From: Herpetosiphon sp042688385
Lineage (GTDB): Bacteria; Chloroflexota; Chloroflexia; Chloroflexales; Herpetosiphonaceae
Reading direction: 5' to 3'
Length of the DNA: 64,000 nucleotides
Assembly: GCF_042688385.1 (NCBI RefSeq)
Contig: NZ_JBHUPY010000013.1
Location: 1 to 64,000 of the forward strand
This document shows positions 34,792-43,011 of the stretch, one piece after another; the stretch's first letter is position 1; each line of letters opens with the position of its first letter. A model generated the notes under the pieces. It saw only the letters and a program-made list of their open reading frames with translations, ran no database searches and was not told the DNA's origin. The position numbers and the translations under genes are program-made.

Positions 34792-35601
34792 ATGCGCTCT
34801 GGCATCTGGCGAAGTTGTTGTTTATTGCTCTTAGTCGTGTTAACAGGTTGTGGCAGCCTGACAATTTACGATCTTACCGGAAATCCGGCAAATTATAACG
34901 GTCAAGATGTGACGGTCGAGGGTGTGTATATCTGGAAGCCGGGTAATCCTGGCCTCTCAGTGTTGGCGAAGGGGGTTTCGACCCGCAATGATGGCACCGA
35001 TGCCCAGCCAGTCGATACCTTGGTCTGGCTTGAGAATTTTCCTGCTGAGGCCAGCGCCAATTTACACCGCCCAATCGATAGCATTTATGGCGCAGTGCGG
35101 GTCAAGGGCAAGTTTGAAACTGGCTCGTTTGGCCCAGATGGCAGCTATACCAGCCGCTTGGTCGTGCAATCTGCTGAAGCGATTGAGCAAGTCGAGCGGG
35201 TTGAATATCCAGCGCCGACCGAAGCGCAGCCCAATCAAGTTTCAATCTATGAGCTTGAGAAAAATCCCGCCGCCTACAACGGCCAAACCGTCACCACCCG
35301 TGGGATGTATTACTGGACTCAAGCTAGTTCTGGGTTGTTGGTAACTGGGGTGCGCACCGAAAAGCCGCTTGGGGCTGATATTGCCAGCGGGGTTAATCCG
35401 CAGCCAATGGGCACGCCGATTTCGATGGAAGGTTTTCCACCTGATCTTTCAAGCCAACTCAACGTCGGGCCAGGCAATGGCTTTGTTTGGGGCTTGGTCG
35501 AAGTAACTGGAACCTTTGAAACTGGCGGGAAATTTGGCTTAGAAGGCCGCCATGGCTCGCAATTGATTCTCGACCCAGCATCAGTTAAAGCAATTAAATA
35601 A
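34792..35601 (+). CDS. Lipoprotein with two copies of an OB-like domain
   Basis: 269 residues from the ATG 5 nt after GGAGG; the frame is open to 34780. The lipobox VLTGC puts the lipid at Cys20. The mature part is an internal duplication. Copy 1 starts SLTIYDLTGNPANYNGQDVTVEG (about 22) and copy 2 VSIYELEKNPAAYNGQTVTTRG (about 146). Each ends with a V(K/T)G(K/T)FETG segment. The N-P-x-x-Y-x-G-Q-x-V pattern is seen in OB-fold-like, membrane-associated domains of bacteria. Function unknown. The next gene begins 25 bp downstream on the same strand. Confidence 0.85.
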   Translation: MRSGIWRSCCLLLLVVLTGCGSLTIYDLTGNPANYNGQDVTVEGVYIWKPGNPGLSVLAKGVSTRNDGTDAQPVDTLVWLENFPAEASANLHRPIDSIYGAVRVKGKFETGSFGPDGSYTSRLVVQSAEAIEQVERVEYPAPTEAQPNQVSIYELEKNPAAYNGQTVTTRGMYYWTQASSGLLVTGVRTEKPLGADIASGVNPQPMGTPISMEGFPPDLSSQLNVGPGNGFVWGLVEVTGTFETGGKFGLEGRHGSQLILDPASVKAIK

Positions 35602-35626
35602 GCATTCATCAGCATAGAAGGCTGCA

Positions 35627-36262
35627 ATGTATTACTTCCTAAAGGCAATGCACGAGGATGATATTCCGCGTGTGCAAGAAATTGAGCGCCAAAGTTTTTC
35701 TGCACCATGGTCGGCCAATACCTATCGCCGCGAATTAAGCTCGCCAGCGACCAGCCGCTATATTGTGGCTCGTTCCAGCCCGACGTTGCCGCCAGATGAG
35801 CCAATTATGCCCTATGTGCCACGGCGTTCGTTGCTGCAAACCTTGTTGCCATCGGTGTTTACCAAGCCGCAGCCTGTCAGCCCCTATCCCTTGGTTGGTT
35901 ATGCAGGCTTGTGGTTGATGGTCGACGAAGGCCATATCACAACGATTGCGGTAACGCCTTCGCAGCGTGGCCAAGGCCTCGGCGAATTGTTGCTCAATGG
36001 CTTGATCGACCAAGGCGTTGATATGGGCGCAACCCGCTTGACCTTGGAAGTGCGGATCTCGAATGAATCGGCGCAACGCTTGTATTTGAAATATGGCTTC
36101 GAGCCAAGCGGCACGCGGGTGCGCTACTACACCGACAACGGCGAAGATGCCCTGATTATGTGGACTGATGTGATTACCGAGCCGAGCTATCAACAACGCT
36201 TGGGTGAGTTGCGCGAACGCTTGGCGCTACGCCTTCAGCGTCAGGCTGGAATGGTCGAATAG
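35627..36262 (+). CDS. rimI: RimI-like GNAT N-acetyltransferase
   Basis: 211 residues. The start (MHEDDIPRVQEIERQSFSAPWSANTYRREL) is that of RimI. The acetyl-CoA loop is IAVTPSQRGQGLGELLL (about 108-124), and SNESAQRLYLKYGFEPSGTRVRYYTDNGEDALIMW is the C-terminal RimI motif. Between them (about 47-88) is an insertion of roughly 40 residues rich in Pro that RimI (about 150 aa) lacks, and the C-terminus carries an extra helix. Expected activity is N-terminal acetylation of ribosomal protein S18 or other proteins. The ribosome site is weak. Confidence 0.88.
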   Translation: MYYFLKAMHEDDIPRVQEIERQSFSAPWSANTYRRELSSPATSRYIVARSSPTLPPDEPIMPYVPRRSLLQTLLPSVFTKPQPVSPYPLVGYAGLWLMVDEGHITTIAVTPSQRGQGLGELLLNGLIDQGVDMGATRLTLEVRISNESAQRLYLKYGFEPSGTRVRYYTDNGEDALIMWTDVITEPSYQQRLGELRERLALRLQRQAGMVE

Positions 36263-36459
36263 TCCTGTTGCACAAATGCTGTATGTTGGCTATGATGCAT
36301 AAATTCATGGCTGATAATTGGTTGTCAGGTGCGGCGAGGGCGCACAGCCATTAATGAGGATGTTGGTTCATTGTTCGCTGGTTAACATGGGACGGTGCCG
36401 TTGCTAATTAATGGTTGGGGTTGCTTCCACCGTCGAAGCGGCCTACTGAAGGAGCTTGC

Positions 36460-37836
36460 ATGAAGATCGTCGTTGCAGGAACAGGCTTTGTGGGCTTACC
36501 CCACGCTGCGGTCTGCTCAGAATATGGTCACGAAGTCTATGCCTATGATATTGATACCAAGCGGATTGCTGCCTACAAAACCGCTAAGCGCGAAGAAATT
36601 GAAAAATATGTCAATGAGCCAGGCTTAGCCAGCATTATCGAAGAAAATATCGATCGTTCCCTGCATTTTATTGATGATCTTGAGCCGGTAATCGAAGGGG
36701 TCGATGCCTTTTTCTTGTGTTTGCCAACCCCGCCTAATCGCGATGGCTCCTCGAATTTGAGCTACTACTTCGATGCGGTTAACCATTTGGCCAAGTTGTT
36801 GGCCAAACGTGAAGATCAACGCCGCGTGGTGATTATCAACAAGAGCACTGTACCGGTTGGCACTGGTCGCCAACTTGAGCAAGTGTTGAAAAGCCATAAT
36901 GTGCCAAACGTGGGCATTGCCTCGAACCCCGAATTCTTGCCCGAAGGCAACGCAGTTGAAAAATCGCGCCATCCTGATCGGGTGGTGGTTGGGGCCGATA
37001 CCGAGGAAGATTTCCGCATTTTGCGCCGCATTTACTCGCAATTTATCAACCACGTGCGGATTGCCTTTATCGAAACCACGCCCGAAACTGCTGAATCGAT
37101 TAAGTATGTTGCCAACACCTTGTTGCTGACCTACATTTCGTTCTGGAACGGGGTTGGCGGACGCTTGGCCGAATCGGTGCCAAACGTGCGCATGGAAGAC
37201 CTCAAGCGTGGCGTAACCGCCGACACTCGGATTAGCAAATGGGGTTCGTTTGTGTCCAACGGCGCTGGTGGCTCGTGCTTTGGCAAAGATATTCAATCGT
37301 TGATCTATCAGCTCAAGAGCCGCAACCAAAGCACCGACTTGCTCGAATCGGTCTATGAAATTAACGAATATCAAAAGACCTACTTGATCGATCGGGCTGC
37401 GGCAGAAGCTGGCGTGAAGTTCAACAACAAAGTTGTAGCGTTGTTGGGCTTAGCGTTCAAGCAACGCACCAACGACATGCGCGATGCGTCGGCCTTGAAG
37501 GTCGTCGAAAGCTTGCTTGGCCGTGGGGTCAAGGAAATTCGCGCCTACGACCCAATGGCCGAAGAAGAAGCCAAACGCTTCTTCAACGCCGAACACAACC
37601 ACTTGTTTGAACGCATCACCTACCACTCGTCGGCCAAAGCAGCCCTCGAAGGTAGCGATATTCTGTTTATCTCGACCGACTGGGAAGAATTCCGTGGACT
37701 TTCGAGCACAATTGAAAGCACCGTGCCAGCGCCATACTTGATTATCGATGGTCGCCGCATGATTCCCGATTACGATGAATTGGTCGAACGCGGCTACAGC
37801 TACTTGGCAGTTGGCTCACCCTACTTAGACAAATAG
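36460..37836 (+). CDS. Nucleotide-sugar 6-dehydrogenase (UDP-glucose/GDP-mannose family)
   Basis: 458 residues from the ATG 6 nt after AAGGAG; the frame extends to 36415. The Rossmann motif GTGFVG is at 7-12. FFLCLPTPP (about 85-92), NKSTVPVGTG (128-136) and NPEFLPEGNAV follow. The catalytic cysteine is Cys273 in GGSCFGKD. C-terminal ALLGLAFKQRTNDMRDA marks the UDP-binding domain. It oxidises a UDP- or GDP-hexose to the uronate with two NAD+, feeding exopolysaccharide or glycolipid synthesis. The neighbouring GT2 and flippase-like genes 1.4 kb away would fit such a pathway but are separated by a redoxin/TetR pair. Confidence 0.92.
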   Translation: MKIVVAGTGFVGLPHAAVCSEYGHEVYAYDIDTKRIAAYKTAKREEIEKYVNEPGLASIIEENIDRSLHFIDDLEPVIEGVDAFFLCLPTPPNRDGSSNLSYYFDAVNHLAKLLAKREDQRRVVIINKSTVPVGTGRQLEQVLKSHNVPNVGIASNPEFLPEGNAVEKSRHPDRVVVGADTEEDFRILRRIYSQFINHVRIAFIETTPETAESIKYVANTLLLTYISFWNGVGGRLAESVPNVRMEDLKRGVTADTRISKWGSFVSNGAGGSCFGKDIQSLIYQLKSRNQSTDLLESVYEINEYQKTYLIDRAAAEAGVKFNNKVVALLGLAFKQRTNDMRDASALKVVESLLGRGVKEIRAYDPMAEEEAKRFFNAEHNHLFERITYHSSAKAALEGSDILFISTDWEEFRGLSSTIESTVPAPYLIIDGRRMIPDYDELVERGYSYLAVGSPYLDK

Positions 37837-37853
37837 CTTCGTTGTACGTGCAG

Positions 37854-37894
37854 CCGCCCTTGATTTGCTTAAGATCAAGGGCGGTTGCTTGTTT
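37854..37894. terminator. Bidirectional terminator between convergent genes
   Basis: CCGCCCTTGAT (37854-37864) pairs with ATCAAGGGCGG (37874-37884), followed by TTGCTTGTTTT. It lies between the dehydrogenase and the redoxin genes. Confidence 0.8.
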
Positions 37895-38445
37895 TAGTGA
37901 CCCACGCTGCGTTGCTGATAGTGCTGAGCTAATTGCAAGACCTCGCTCAGCGACCATTGATCGTAGCCATGGACTCCATATTTGCAGGCCACAATGGTGC
38001 CATCGGGAGCAATAAGAAAATCGGCGGGCAAGCCCAGCGGGTCTTGGCCTTTTTCGGGCATGCCTGCTCCATGCTTGAACAGGCCTTTGAGTGCTGGCAA
38101 CCACGATTTTGGGTGCAGTACGGCCCAAATTGAGCTATCAACGCCAAAGGCTGCGTAGAGTTTTTTGGTGGGGTCAGCAATCAGTGCAAAAGGTGCTGCT
38201 GCATGGCTGGCGAGCATAGCAGTTTTCGATGAATGAAAGACCGCAACTTCTTGAATTCCAGCCTCAGCTAAGGCCGCATGGCCTTGAATAAATGAACGAA
38301 TGTGTAAATTGCACATCGGGCAGCCTGCAAACCGCCGAAATTGTAGATGGGTCAATTGCTGCTGGTGGGGAATGCTAATGGCTTGATCTGCAATGCTGAT
38401 CAAATGCCGTGGATCGATCGTTTGGCCTGCTTGATAACGCGACAT
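37894..38445 (-). CDS. Peroxiredoxin-like (AhpC/TSA-type) redoxin
   Basis: 183 residues, thioredoxin-like fold. The active-site region is FRRFAGCPMCNLHIR, giving a CxxC pair (Cys42, Cys45). VAVFHSSKTAMLASHAAAPFALIADPTKKLYAAFGV is typical of the AhpC-TSA/PRXL2 group. LPADFLIAPDGTIVACKYGVHGYDQWS forms the C-terminal strand-helix part. A reductase or peroxidase role is likely. AAGGAG lies 7 nt before the ATG. It is divergent from a TetR-type regulator across a 96-bp region and is the obvious candidate target. Confidence 0.85.
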   Translation of the reverse strand: MSRYQAGQTIDPRHLISIADQAISIPHQQQLTHLQFRRFAGCPMCNLHIRSFIQGHAALAEAGIQEVAVFHSSKTAMLASHAAAPFALIADPTKKLYAAFGVDSSIWAVLHPKSWLPALKGLFKHGAGMPEKGQDPLGLPADFLIAPDGTIVACKYGVHGYDQWSLSEVLQLAQHYQQRSVGH

Positions 38446-38541
38446 ACGCTTGCTCCTTGCTACTAAATTCGGTATAATAATTGTGTAGTGATTATTACAG
38501 AATAGTATAATAGCAATAAATACTCAAAGCAAGGGGATGTG
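38446..38541. promoter_or_regulatory. Divergent promoter region, redoxin/TetR pair
   Basis: An AT-rich stretch with GGTATAATAATTG (38471-38483) and AGTATAATAG (38504-38513). TAATAATT and its near complement GATTATTAC form an imperfect inverted repeat around 38473-38499. That is a fair place for a TetR operator controlling both genes. Confidence 0.4.
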
Positions 38542-39177
38542 ATGGCAGAGCAAGAACTTTCAACGACGAGCACTCAACGGCGTGGTCGGCCACGCGAATT
38601 CGACCGTACCAATGCCTTGGAGTGTGCGATGCGCCAATTTTGGCAGCATGGCTATGAAACACTCTCGATGGCTGATTTGACGAGCTGCTTGGGGATTAAC
38701 CCGCCAAGTTTATATGCAGCCTTTGGTAGCAAGCAAGCCTTTTTTCTCGAAGCGATTGACCATTATTTGGCCACGCGCGGAGCCTACGTCTATGCCATGC
38801 CAAGCGATCAAGGCTCGCCACGGGCGATGCTCGCTCACCTGTTGCAACGGGCAGCTGAAGCCTTTAGCGATGCAGCCTATCCCGCTGGCTGTTTTGTGTT
38901 GGCTAGTATTTCGGCAACCTACGATTCATATGAAATTGAGCAAGCTATTGTCGAGCGCTGCCAGCAACGCATGAGCAAAATCGAGGAATTAGTGGCCTTG
39001 GGTGTGCAAATGGGCGAGTTGCCAGCTGCCACGAACGCTGAAGAATTAGCCCAATTTTTCGTTTGTGTGTTGCAAGGCATGTCGTTGCAAGCGCGCTTGG
39101 GAGCGAGCACCAGCCAACTGCAAGCGATTGTGGCGAATGCGCTGCAATTATGGCCGCAAGCAGCGCGTTTGCGCTAG
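38542..39177 (+). CDS. TetR-family transcriptional regulator
   Basis: 211 residues from the ATG 5 nt after AAGGGG; a GTG one codon earlier is possible. RRGRPREFDRTNALECAMRQFWQHGYETLSMADLTSCLGINPPSLYAAFGSKQAFF is a textbook TetR/AcrR DNA-binding domain (residues 15-70). The C-terminal domain matches regulators with a conserved cysteine (AGCFVLASISATY), as in the TetR_C of redox- or electrophile-sensing members. It probably represses the divergent redoxin gene and itself (inference). Confidence 0.9.
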   Translation: MAEQELSTTSTQRRGRPREFDRTNALECAMRQFWQHGYETLSMADLTSCLGINPPSLYAAFGSKQAFFLEAIDHYLATRGAYVYAMPSDQGSPRAMLAHLLQRAAEAFSDAAYPAGCFVLASISATYDSYEIEQAIVERCQQRMSKIEELVALGVQMGELPAATNAEELAQFFVCVLQGMSLQARLGASTSQLQAIVANALQLWPQAARLR

Positions 39178-39186
39178 GCTAGTTTC

Positions 39187-39195
39187 TGGTACAAT
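39187..39195 (+). promoter_or_regulatory. Extended -10 promoter of the GT2 gene
   Basis: TGG precedes TACAAT (39190-39195), 21 bp before the GTG at 39216. Confidence 0.45.
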
Positions 39196-39215
39196 GCCTC
39201 TCCGGAGGTTCAACT

Positions 39216-40133
39216 GTGGAACGCACAACGCTTGCAAGTGCTCAAACCACAACGTCATCACCGTTTCCTTGGACGGTGAGCATTGTGATTCCAGCCTTTA
39301 ATGAAGCCGCAACAATTGGCGGGGTGGTGCGCGAGGTTCGTACACGCTACCCTGAGCTTGAAATTATCGTGGTTGATGATCATTCGAACGATGCCACGGT
39401 GGAAATTGCCACCGAAGCTGGCGCACGGGTGATCACTCGTCCTTATAACATTGGCAACGGCGCTGGGGTCAAAACCGGTGTTCGCGCCGCAACTGGCGAA
39501 ATCGTAATTATTATGGATGGCGATGGCCAGCACAACCCTGCCGACATCGAACGCCTGCTGAGCTATATCGGCGCTTACGATATGGTGATTGGCGCTCGTT
39601 CACGCGCAGGCCAAGAAAATTGGCTGCGTTGGTTGGGCAATAGCGCCTTGAACGGCTTAGGTTCGTATCTGACTGGCATGGAAATGCAAGATTTAACCTC
39701 GGGCTTTCGGGCCTTTCGGCGTTCAATTTTGCTTGATTATATTCACCTCTTGCCAAATCAATTTTCGTGGCCAACCACCAGCGCCTTGGCCTTTGCCAAA
39801 GCTGGCTACCACGTACGCTTCGAGCCAATCGCCATGCAACGCCGCCAGGGTGGGCGCTCCAAGCAAAAGCTGTTGAAGAATGGCTTTAAATTTACGATCA
39901 TCATTCTACGGATTATCAGCCTATTTAATCCAATTCGGGTGTTTATACCAGTTAGTGGCTTTTTCTTTGTGCTGTGTATTATTTCGTATGTGCTTGGCGC
40001 GCTGAACGATAATAATTGGTTGCATTTGCCGCCGACGGCCTTGTTTTGTTTGATTGCAACCATGTTTTTCTTCTGTTTTGGCTTGCTGGCCGAAACAATT
40101 GCGGCCCTGCGCTTTGAACGGATTCGCCAATGA
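39216..40133 (+). CDS. Family 2 glycosyltransferase, polyprenyl-phosphate type
   Basis: 305 residues, GTG start with GGAGG at 7-nt spacing. The GT-A fold motifs are VSIVIPAFNEAATIGG (about 21-36), VVDDHSNDAT and IIMDGDGQHNPADIERL with the metal-binding DGD. DLTSGFRAFRR (about 160) is typical of DPM1-like enzymes. Two membrane helices lie at about 240-300. It likely transfers a sugar to polyprenyl phosphate on the cytoplasmic side. It overlaps the next gene by 4 bp, so the two form a unit. Confidence 0.92.
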   Translation: MERTTLASAQTTTSSPFPWTVSIVIPAFNEAATIGGVVREVRTRYPELEIIVVDDHSNDATVEIATEAGARVITRPYNIGNGAGVKTGVRAATGEIVIIMDGDGQHNPADIERLLSYIGAYDMVIGARSRAGQENWLRWLGNSALNGLGSYLTGMEMQDLTSGFRAFRRSILLDYIHLLPNQFSWPTTSALAFAKAGYHVRFEPIAMQRRQGGRSKQKLLKNGFKFTIIILRIISLFNPIRVFIPVSGFFFVLCIISYVLGALNDNNWLHLPPTALFCLIATMFFFCFGLLAETIAALRFERIRQ

Positions 40134-41146
40134 AAAAAAGAATTATCAATGGGCTTTTGACGGCGTTGGGGCCTGCAATTTTGATTTGGTTTCTGGCGAC
40201 CAACGATCTGACGAGTATTTGGAATGTGATTCGCACGACCGATCCATTGCTGTTTGGCGCGTCGGTTGTGCTGGTGTTTCCTTTTCTCTATTCCAAGGGT
40301 TGGCGCTGGCGCTTGATTTTGCAAGGCTGGAACATCAACATTAGCCCATGGTTTGCCTCGTTGCTGTATACCTTGGGAATTTTTGTTGGCTCGGTCACGC
40401 CTGGGCAGGGCGGCGATGCGGTTAAAGCTTGGTATTTGCGCCGCGAAGGCCATCCCTTGGGGCCAAGCCTGCTCTCAATTGTGGTTGATCGCTTTTTTGA
40501 TGTAGCGATTATGGGCATTATTGCTGGCTCAGGGTTGTATTTTTATCGCACCTTTTTGCCGGGCAATGTGCAACTCTTGATTATCGCCTCGCTGTTGGGC
40601 GTGGTGGTTGGGGTTGCAATTTTGGCTAGTGCTGGCTTGCGGCGCTGGTTTAGCACCAAAGTTTTGCCCGTGGTCGTGCCCGCCAAATTGCGCCAACTCG
40701 CGGTCAAAGCAGGCTTGAAAGATCGCGTGTTGCATATGCCGCTGAGCCGGATTGTTACCTTGGTGCTGTTTTCGTTCCTGACCTTGGGCTGGACGTTTGT
40801 GCGGCTCTATTTGCTATTTTTGGCAACTGGGGTCAAGATTGATATTGGCCCGTATATGGCCATGATTGCGATCATCTCGTTGGTGAGTGTCATCTCAATT
40901 GCGGGGATTGGGATTCGCGATGTAGTAATGATTTTGATTATGACCAACTTGGCTCAGACTGGTCAGATGGTGCCGGTTGCTGGCGGCAGCTTTAGCAGCG
41001 AACAAGCTACCAGCTTGGCACTTGGTATCTCAACCCTGTTTTTGGTGTTGAATGTGATTAATGTGGTGCTGGGCTTCTTGGTTTCGTTGCGCTACCCGCT
41101 GGGCGATGCCTTGCTCAAAACCGATTTAGCAACTGCTGAAGAGTAG
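40130..41146 (+). CDS. Lysylphosphatidylglycerol synthase TM-region/UPF0104 flippase-like protein
   Basis: 338 residues with eight or nine membrane helices. SKGWRWRLILQGWN (about 47-60), GSVTPGQGGDAVKAWYLRREG (about 87-107) and LSIVVDRFFDVAIM (about 114-127) are the conserved motifs of the LPG_synthase_TM family (AglD2-like, MprF membrane region). The ATG overlaps the GT2 stop (ATGA). GT2 plus this protein is a recurring pair. The second may flip or use the lipid-linked sugar made by the first (inference). Confidence 0.9.
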   Translation: MKKRIINGLLTALGPAILIWFLATNDLTSIWNVIRTTDPLLFGASVVLVFPFLYSKGWRWRLILQGWNINISPWFASLLYTLGIFVGSVTPGQGGDAVKAWYLRREGHPLGPSLLSIVVDRFFDVAIMGIIAGSGLYFYRTFLPGNVQLLIIASLLGVVVGVAILASAGLRRWFSTKVLPVVVPAKLRQLAVKAGLKDRVLHMPLSRIVTLVLFSFLTLGWTFVRLYLLFLATGVKIDIGPYMAMIAIISLVSVISIAGIGIRDVVMILIMTNLAQTGQMVPVAGGSFSSEQATSLALGISTLFLVLNVINVVLGFLVSLRYPLGDALLKTDLATAEE

Positions 41147-41157
41147 CTTTGCAGTTA

Positions 41158-41290
41158 AGTATGAGGGATGAAAGATGAAGGATGAGGGATGAAGGATGAG
41201 GGACTTTTGGGTTGCAGATGTTTGTTGGCGCGAGCAAGAGGAATTGGCTAGTTACGGAAACCACGAAGGACACGATGAGCACGAAGGGGA
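41158..41290. repeat. Intergenic gatgaggga and cacgaagga repeats
   Basis: GATGAGGGATGAAGGATGAG units (41160-41202) are the reverse complement of the catccttcatccc repeats elsewhere. A short run of ACCACGAAGGACACGATGAGC follows. The gap 41147-41668 contains only these and the two palindromic copies. Confidence 0.75.
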
Positions 41291-41319
41291 ATGGGCTATT
41301 GGCATTTGATGTGGAGCGT

Positions 41320-41455
41320 CCCCTCCACCCCCAACCCCCTCTCCCACTGGACGCGGGCGAGGGGGAGCCGACCATTTTTTACCAATGACTTGGGGAAAAC
41401 CACGGTGTTAAAGCCCCTCGCCCAGTGGATGGGAGCGAGGTTGGGGTAAGGGGAT
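41320..41455. repeat. Palindromic GC-rich element, copy F1 (inverted orientation)
   Basis: Starts CCCCTCCACCCCC. The core reads TTAAAGCCCC, the reverse of copies A, C, D and E, so the element sits in the opposite orientation. Ends GGGGTAAGGGGA. Confidence 0.8.
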
Positions 41456-41480
41456 CTTAACACCTACCCTTGTAAGAACC

Positions 41481-41596
41481 TCCCTCGCCCACTGGATGCG
41501 GGCGAGGGGGAGCACTGGTTTTCACCGCACCGTGCGGCAGAACCACGGTGTTAAAGCCCCTCGCCCGCCACGGGGGAGAGGGGTTGGGGTGAGGGG
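41481..41596. repeat. Palindromic GC-rich element, copy F2 (inverted orientation, 5' shortened)
   Basis: A second copy 25 bp after F1 in the same orientation, lacking the outer left arm. Contains GGGCGAGGGGGAGC, CACGGTGTTAAAGCCCC and ends GGGGTGAGGGG. Confidence 0.8.
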
Positions 41597-41668
41597 CTTT
41601 TAAACCTGTAGACCTACTGAGCAGTATGCGAACTCCCGACCCCGATCCTCAATCCCTGAACCCCAAAC

Positions 41669-42535
41669 TTAAATTTGCCAAATAAACAAGGCCAAGGTTG
41701 CCAAGCTGACGGCGATTATTTTGCGGGCGGTCAATTGCTCGCGGAACAATGGCACGGCGATAATCGCGGTGATTGGAGTTTTGAGGTTGATCGCCAGCAG
41801 CACAAATGGCAAGGTTGCGGCATCGGACATGGCTTGAGCATGCATCATGGCCACAAAGCCGCCAAAGGTTACCAAGCCGATGACTGCGCCCCAGCCCCAC
41901 TCGTGGCGACGCACTTGAGGGGTAAGGTGGAGGCCTGGAATCACGCCAGCAGCAAAATCAACAAACATCAACAAGCCAATTTGAGCACCGAAATTGCGGG
42001 CATAGGTGACGGCGGCAAAGCTTGAAATGACCAACAAGCCCAAACAAACATAGGTAGCTTTGCTCAAGGTTTCGCTGCCTTTAACTTGCGCGCCAATCAA
42101 CACCGCAACCGCTGTTAAAATACAGGCTAGCACATTGCCAAGCGTTGGATTGCCAGCCTGCGAGGGCAAATTGATTGTGACTGAGCCAAATTGCAGCGCA
42201 TTCCAGGCTGCGGGCAACAGCAAAATCACCACTCCAGCAATAACTAAATCTAAATTGCTGATCGCAAAAACCAACGAGGCGGGCGAGTGTTCCAGCGCTT
42301 TGGCGCGGGCAATCGTGGCAAAATAAAAGGTTACGCCTGCTAGAAATGCCAAAATTGCCGCAGGCCACGACCACGATTCGCCGCTAGCGATAAAATAAAT
42401 CAATCCACAGATTGTTGCGATCACGCTTGAAGCATAAACCAATTGCGCCGGACGCGTCCGACTTGCGAGGGCCTTGAACAGCAGCGACAATCCCGAATAG
42501 GCCACTACTGCTAAAGCGGTTAATCCAAAAACCAT
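41669..42535 (-). CDS. EamA/DMT-superfamily transporter
   Basis: 288 residues, ten hydrophobic helices in two halves of five, the EamA layout. Second-half motifs such as GFVAMMHAQAMSDAATLPFVLLAINLKTPITAIIAVPLFREQLTARKI end the protein as in other drug/metabolite exporters. The substrate is unknown. AAGGTGG precedes the ATG. It lies downstream of the liv-cupin operon but after a strong terminator, so it is probably transcribed separately. Confidence 0.88.
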   Translation of the reverse strand: MVFGLTALAVVAYSGLSLLFKALASRTRPAQLVYASSVIATICGLIYFIASGESWSWPAAILAFLAGVTFYFATIARAKALEHSPASLVFAISNLDLVIAGVVILLLPAAWNALQFGSVTINLPSQAGNPTLGNVLACILTAVAVLIGAQVKGSETLSKATYVCLGLLVISSFAAVTYARNFGAQIGLLMFVDFAAGVIPGLHLTPQVRRHEWGWGAVIGLVTFGGFVAMMHAQAMSDAATLPFVLLAINLKTPITAIIAVPLFREQLTARKIIAVSLATLALFIWQI

Positions 42536-42592
42536 CGTGTTCCACCTTGGTGTGTCACTAAAAAGCTCGATGCTGGCTGGAACAGAGACACC

Positions 42593-42616
42593 AAAAAAGC
42601 GCGGGAAGACCCGCGC
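42593..42616 (-). terminator. Terminator of the liv-cupin operon
   Basis: GCGCGGG (42599-42605) pairs with CCCGCGC (42610-42616) around an AAGA loop. On the minus strand six T follow. It lies 20 bp after the cupin stop. Confidence 0.92.
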
Positions 42617-42636
42617 CTTAAGACTCGTCAGCGAGG

Positions 42637-43011
42637 CTACTCTGTAATGGTTTCGCCTGCCGCCGTCCAGGGCGGCTCAACGATACATAAAAACTCTAAG
42701 CGTTGCTCGCCATCATTACGCAGCCATTGTGAACAACGGGGCGGAATATAATAATACGAGCCAGCTTCGACTGCATGGGCTTGACCATCAAGCACCATCG
42801 TTCCACGTCCAGCGATAATGTAGTATACCTCAGATTGTTCAAGCACATGATCGGCAGTTCGCCCACCAGCTTCAACATAGGCATGGGCTAAACTATAGCC
42901 AAGCGCAACCGGATGGCGCTCTGGATGTAGCAGTTCGCGCAAATGGCAGCCATCGCCAGCCACAAACTCGCTTTGATCGCGCAAATGGGCCACGTAAGCT
43001 TGTTCGCTCAT
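42637..43011 (-). CDS. Cupin-domain protein, last gene of the liv operon
   Basis: 124 residues, one cupin barrel. The motifs SLAHAYVEAGGRTADHVLEQSEVYYIIAGRG (His, Glu metal ligands, about 40-70) and AGSYYYIPPRCSQWLRNDGEQRLEFL (about 83-108) are recognisable; the usual second-motif His is replaced by the Gln in SQW. Its ATG overlaps the livF stop by 4 bp, so it is translationally coupled to a branched-chain amino acid importer. It could be a sugar- or amino-acid-related isomerase, dioxygenase or ligand sensor. The substrate is unknown. Confidence 0.85.
   Translation of the reverse strand: MSEQAYVAHLRDQSEFVAGDGCHLRELLHPERHPVALGYSLAHAYVEAGGRTADHVLEQSEVYYIIAGRGTMVLDGQAHAVEAGSYYYIPPRCSQWLRNDGEQRLEFLCIVEPPWTAAGETITE

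Noticed and set aside
39511..40453. Minus-strand ORFs of 105 and 215 codons across the GT2 and flippase-like genes
   Set aside because: Both plus-strand genes have strong family motifs and coupled starts; the minus-strand translations are Arg/Gln/Asn-rich shadows.
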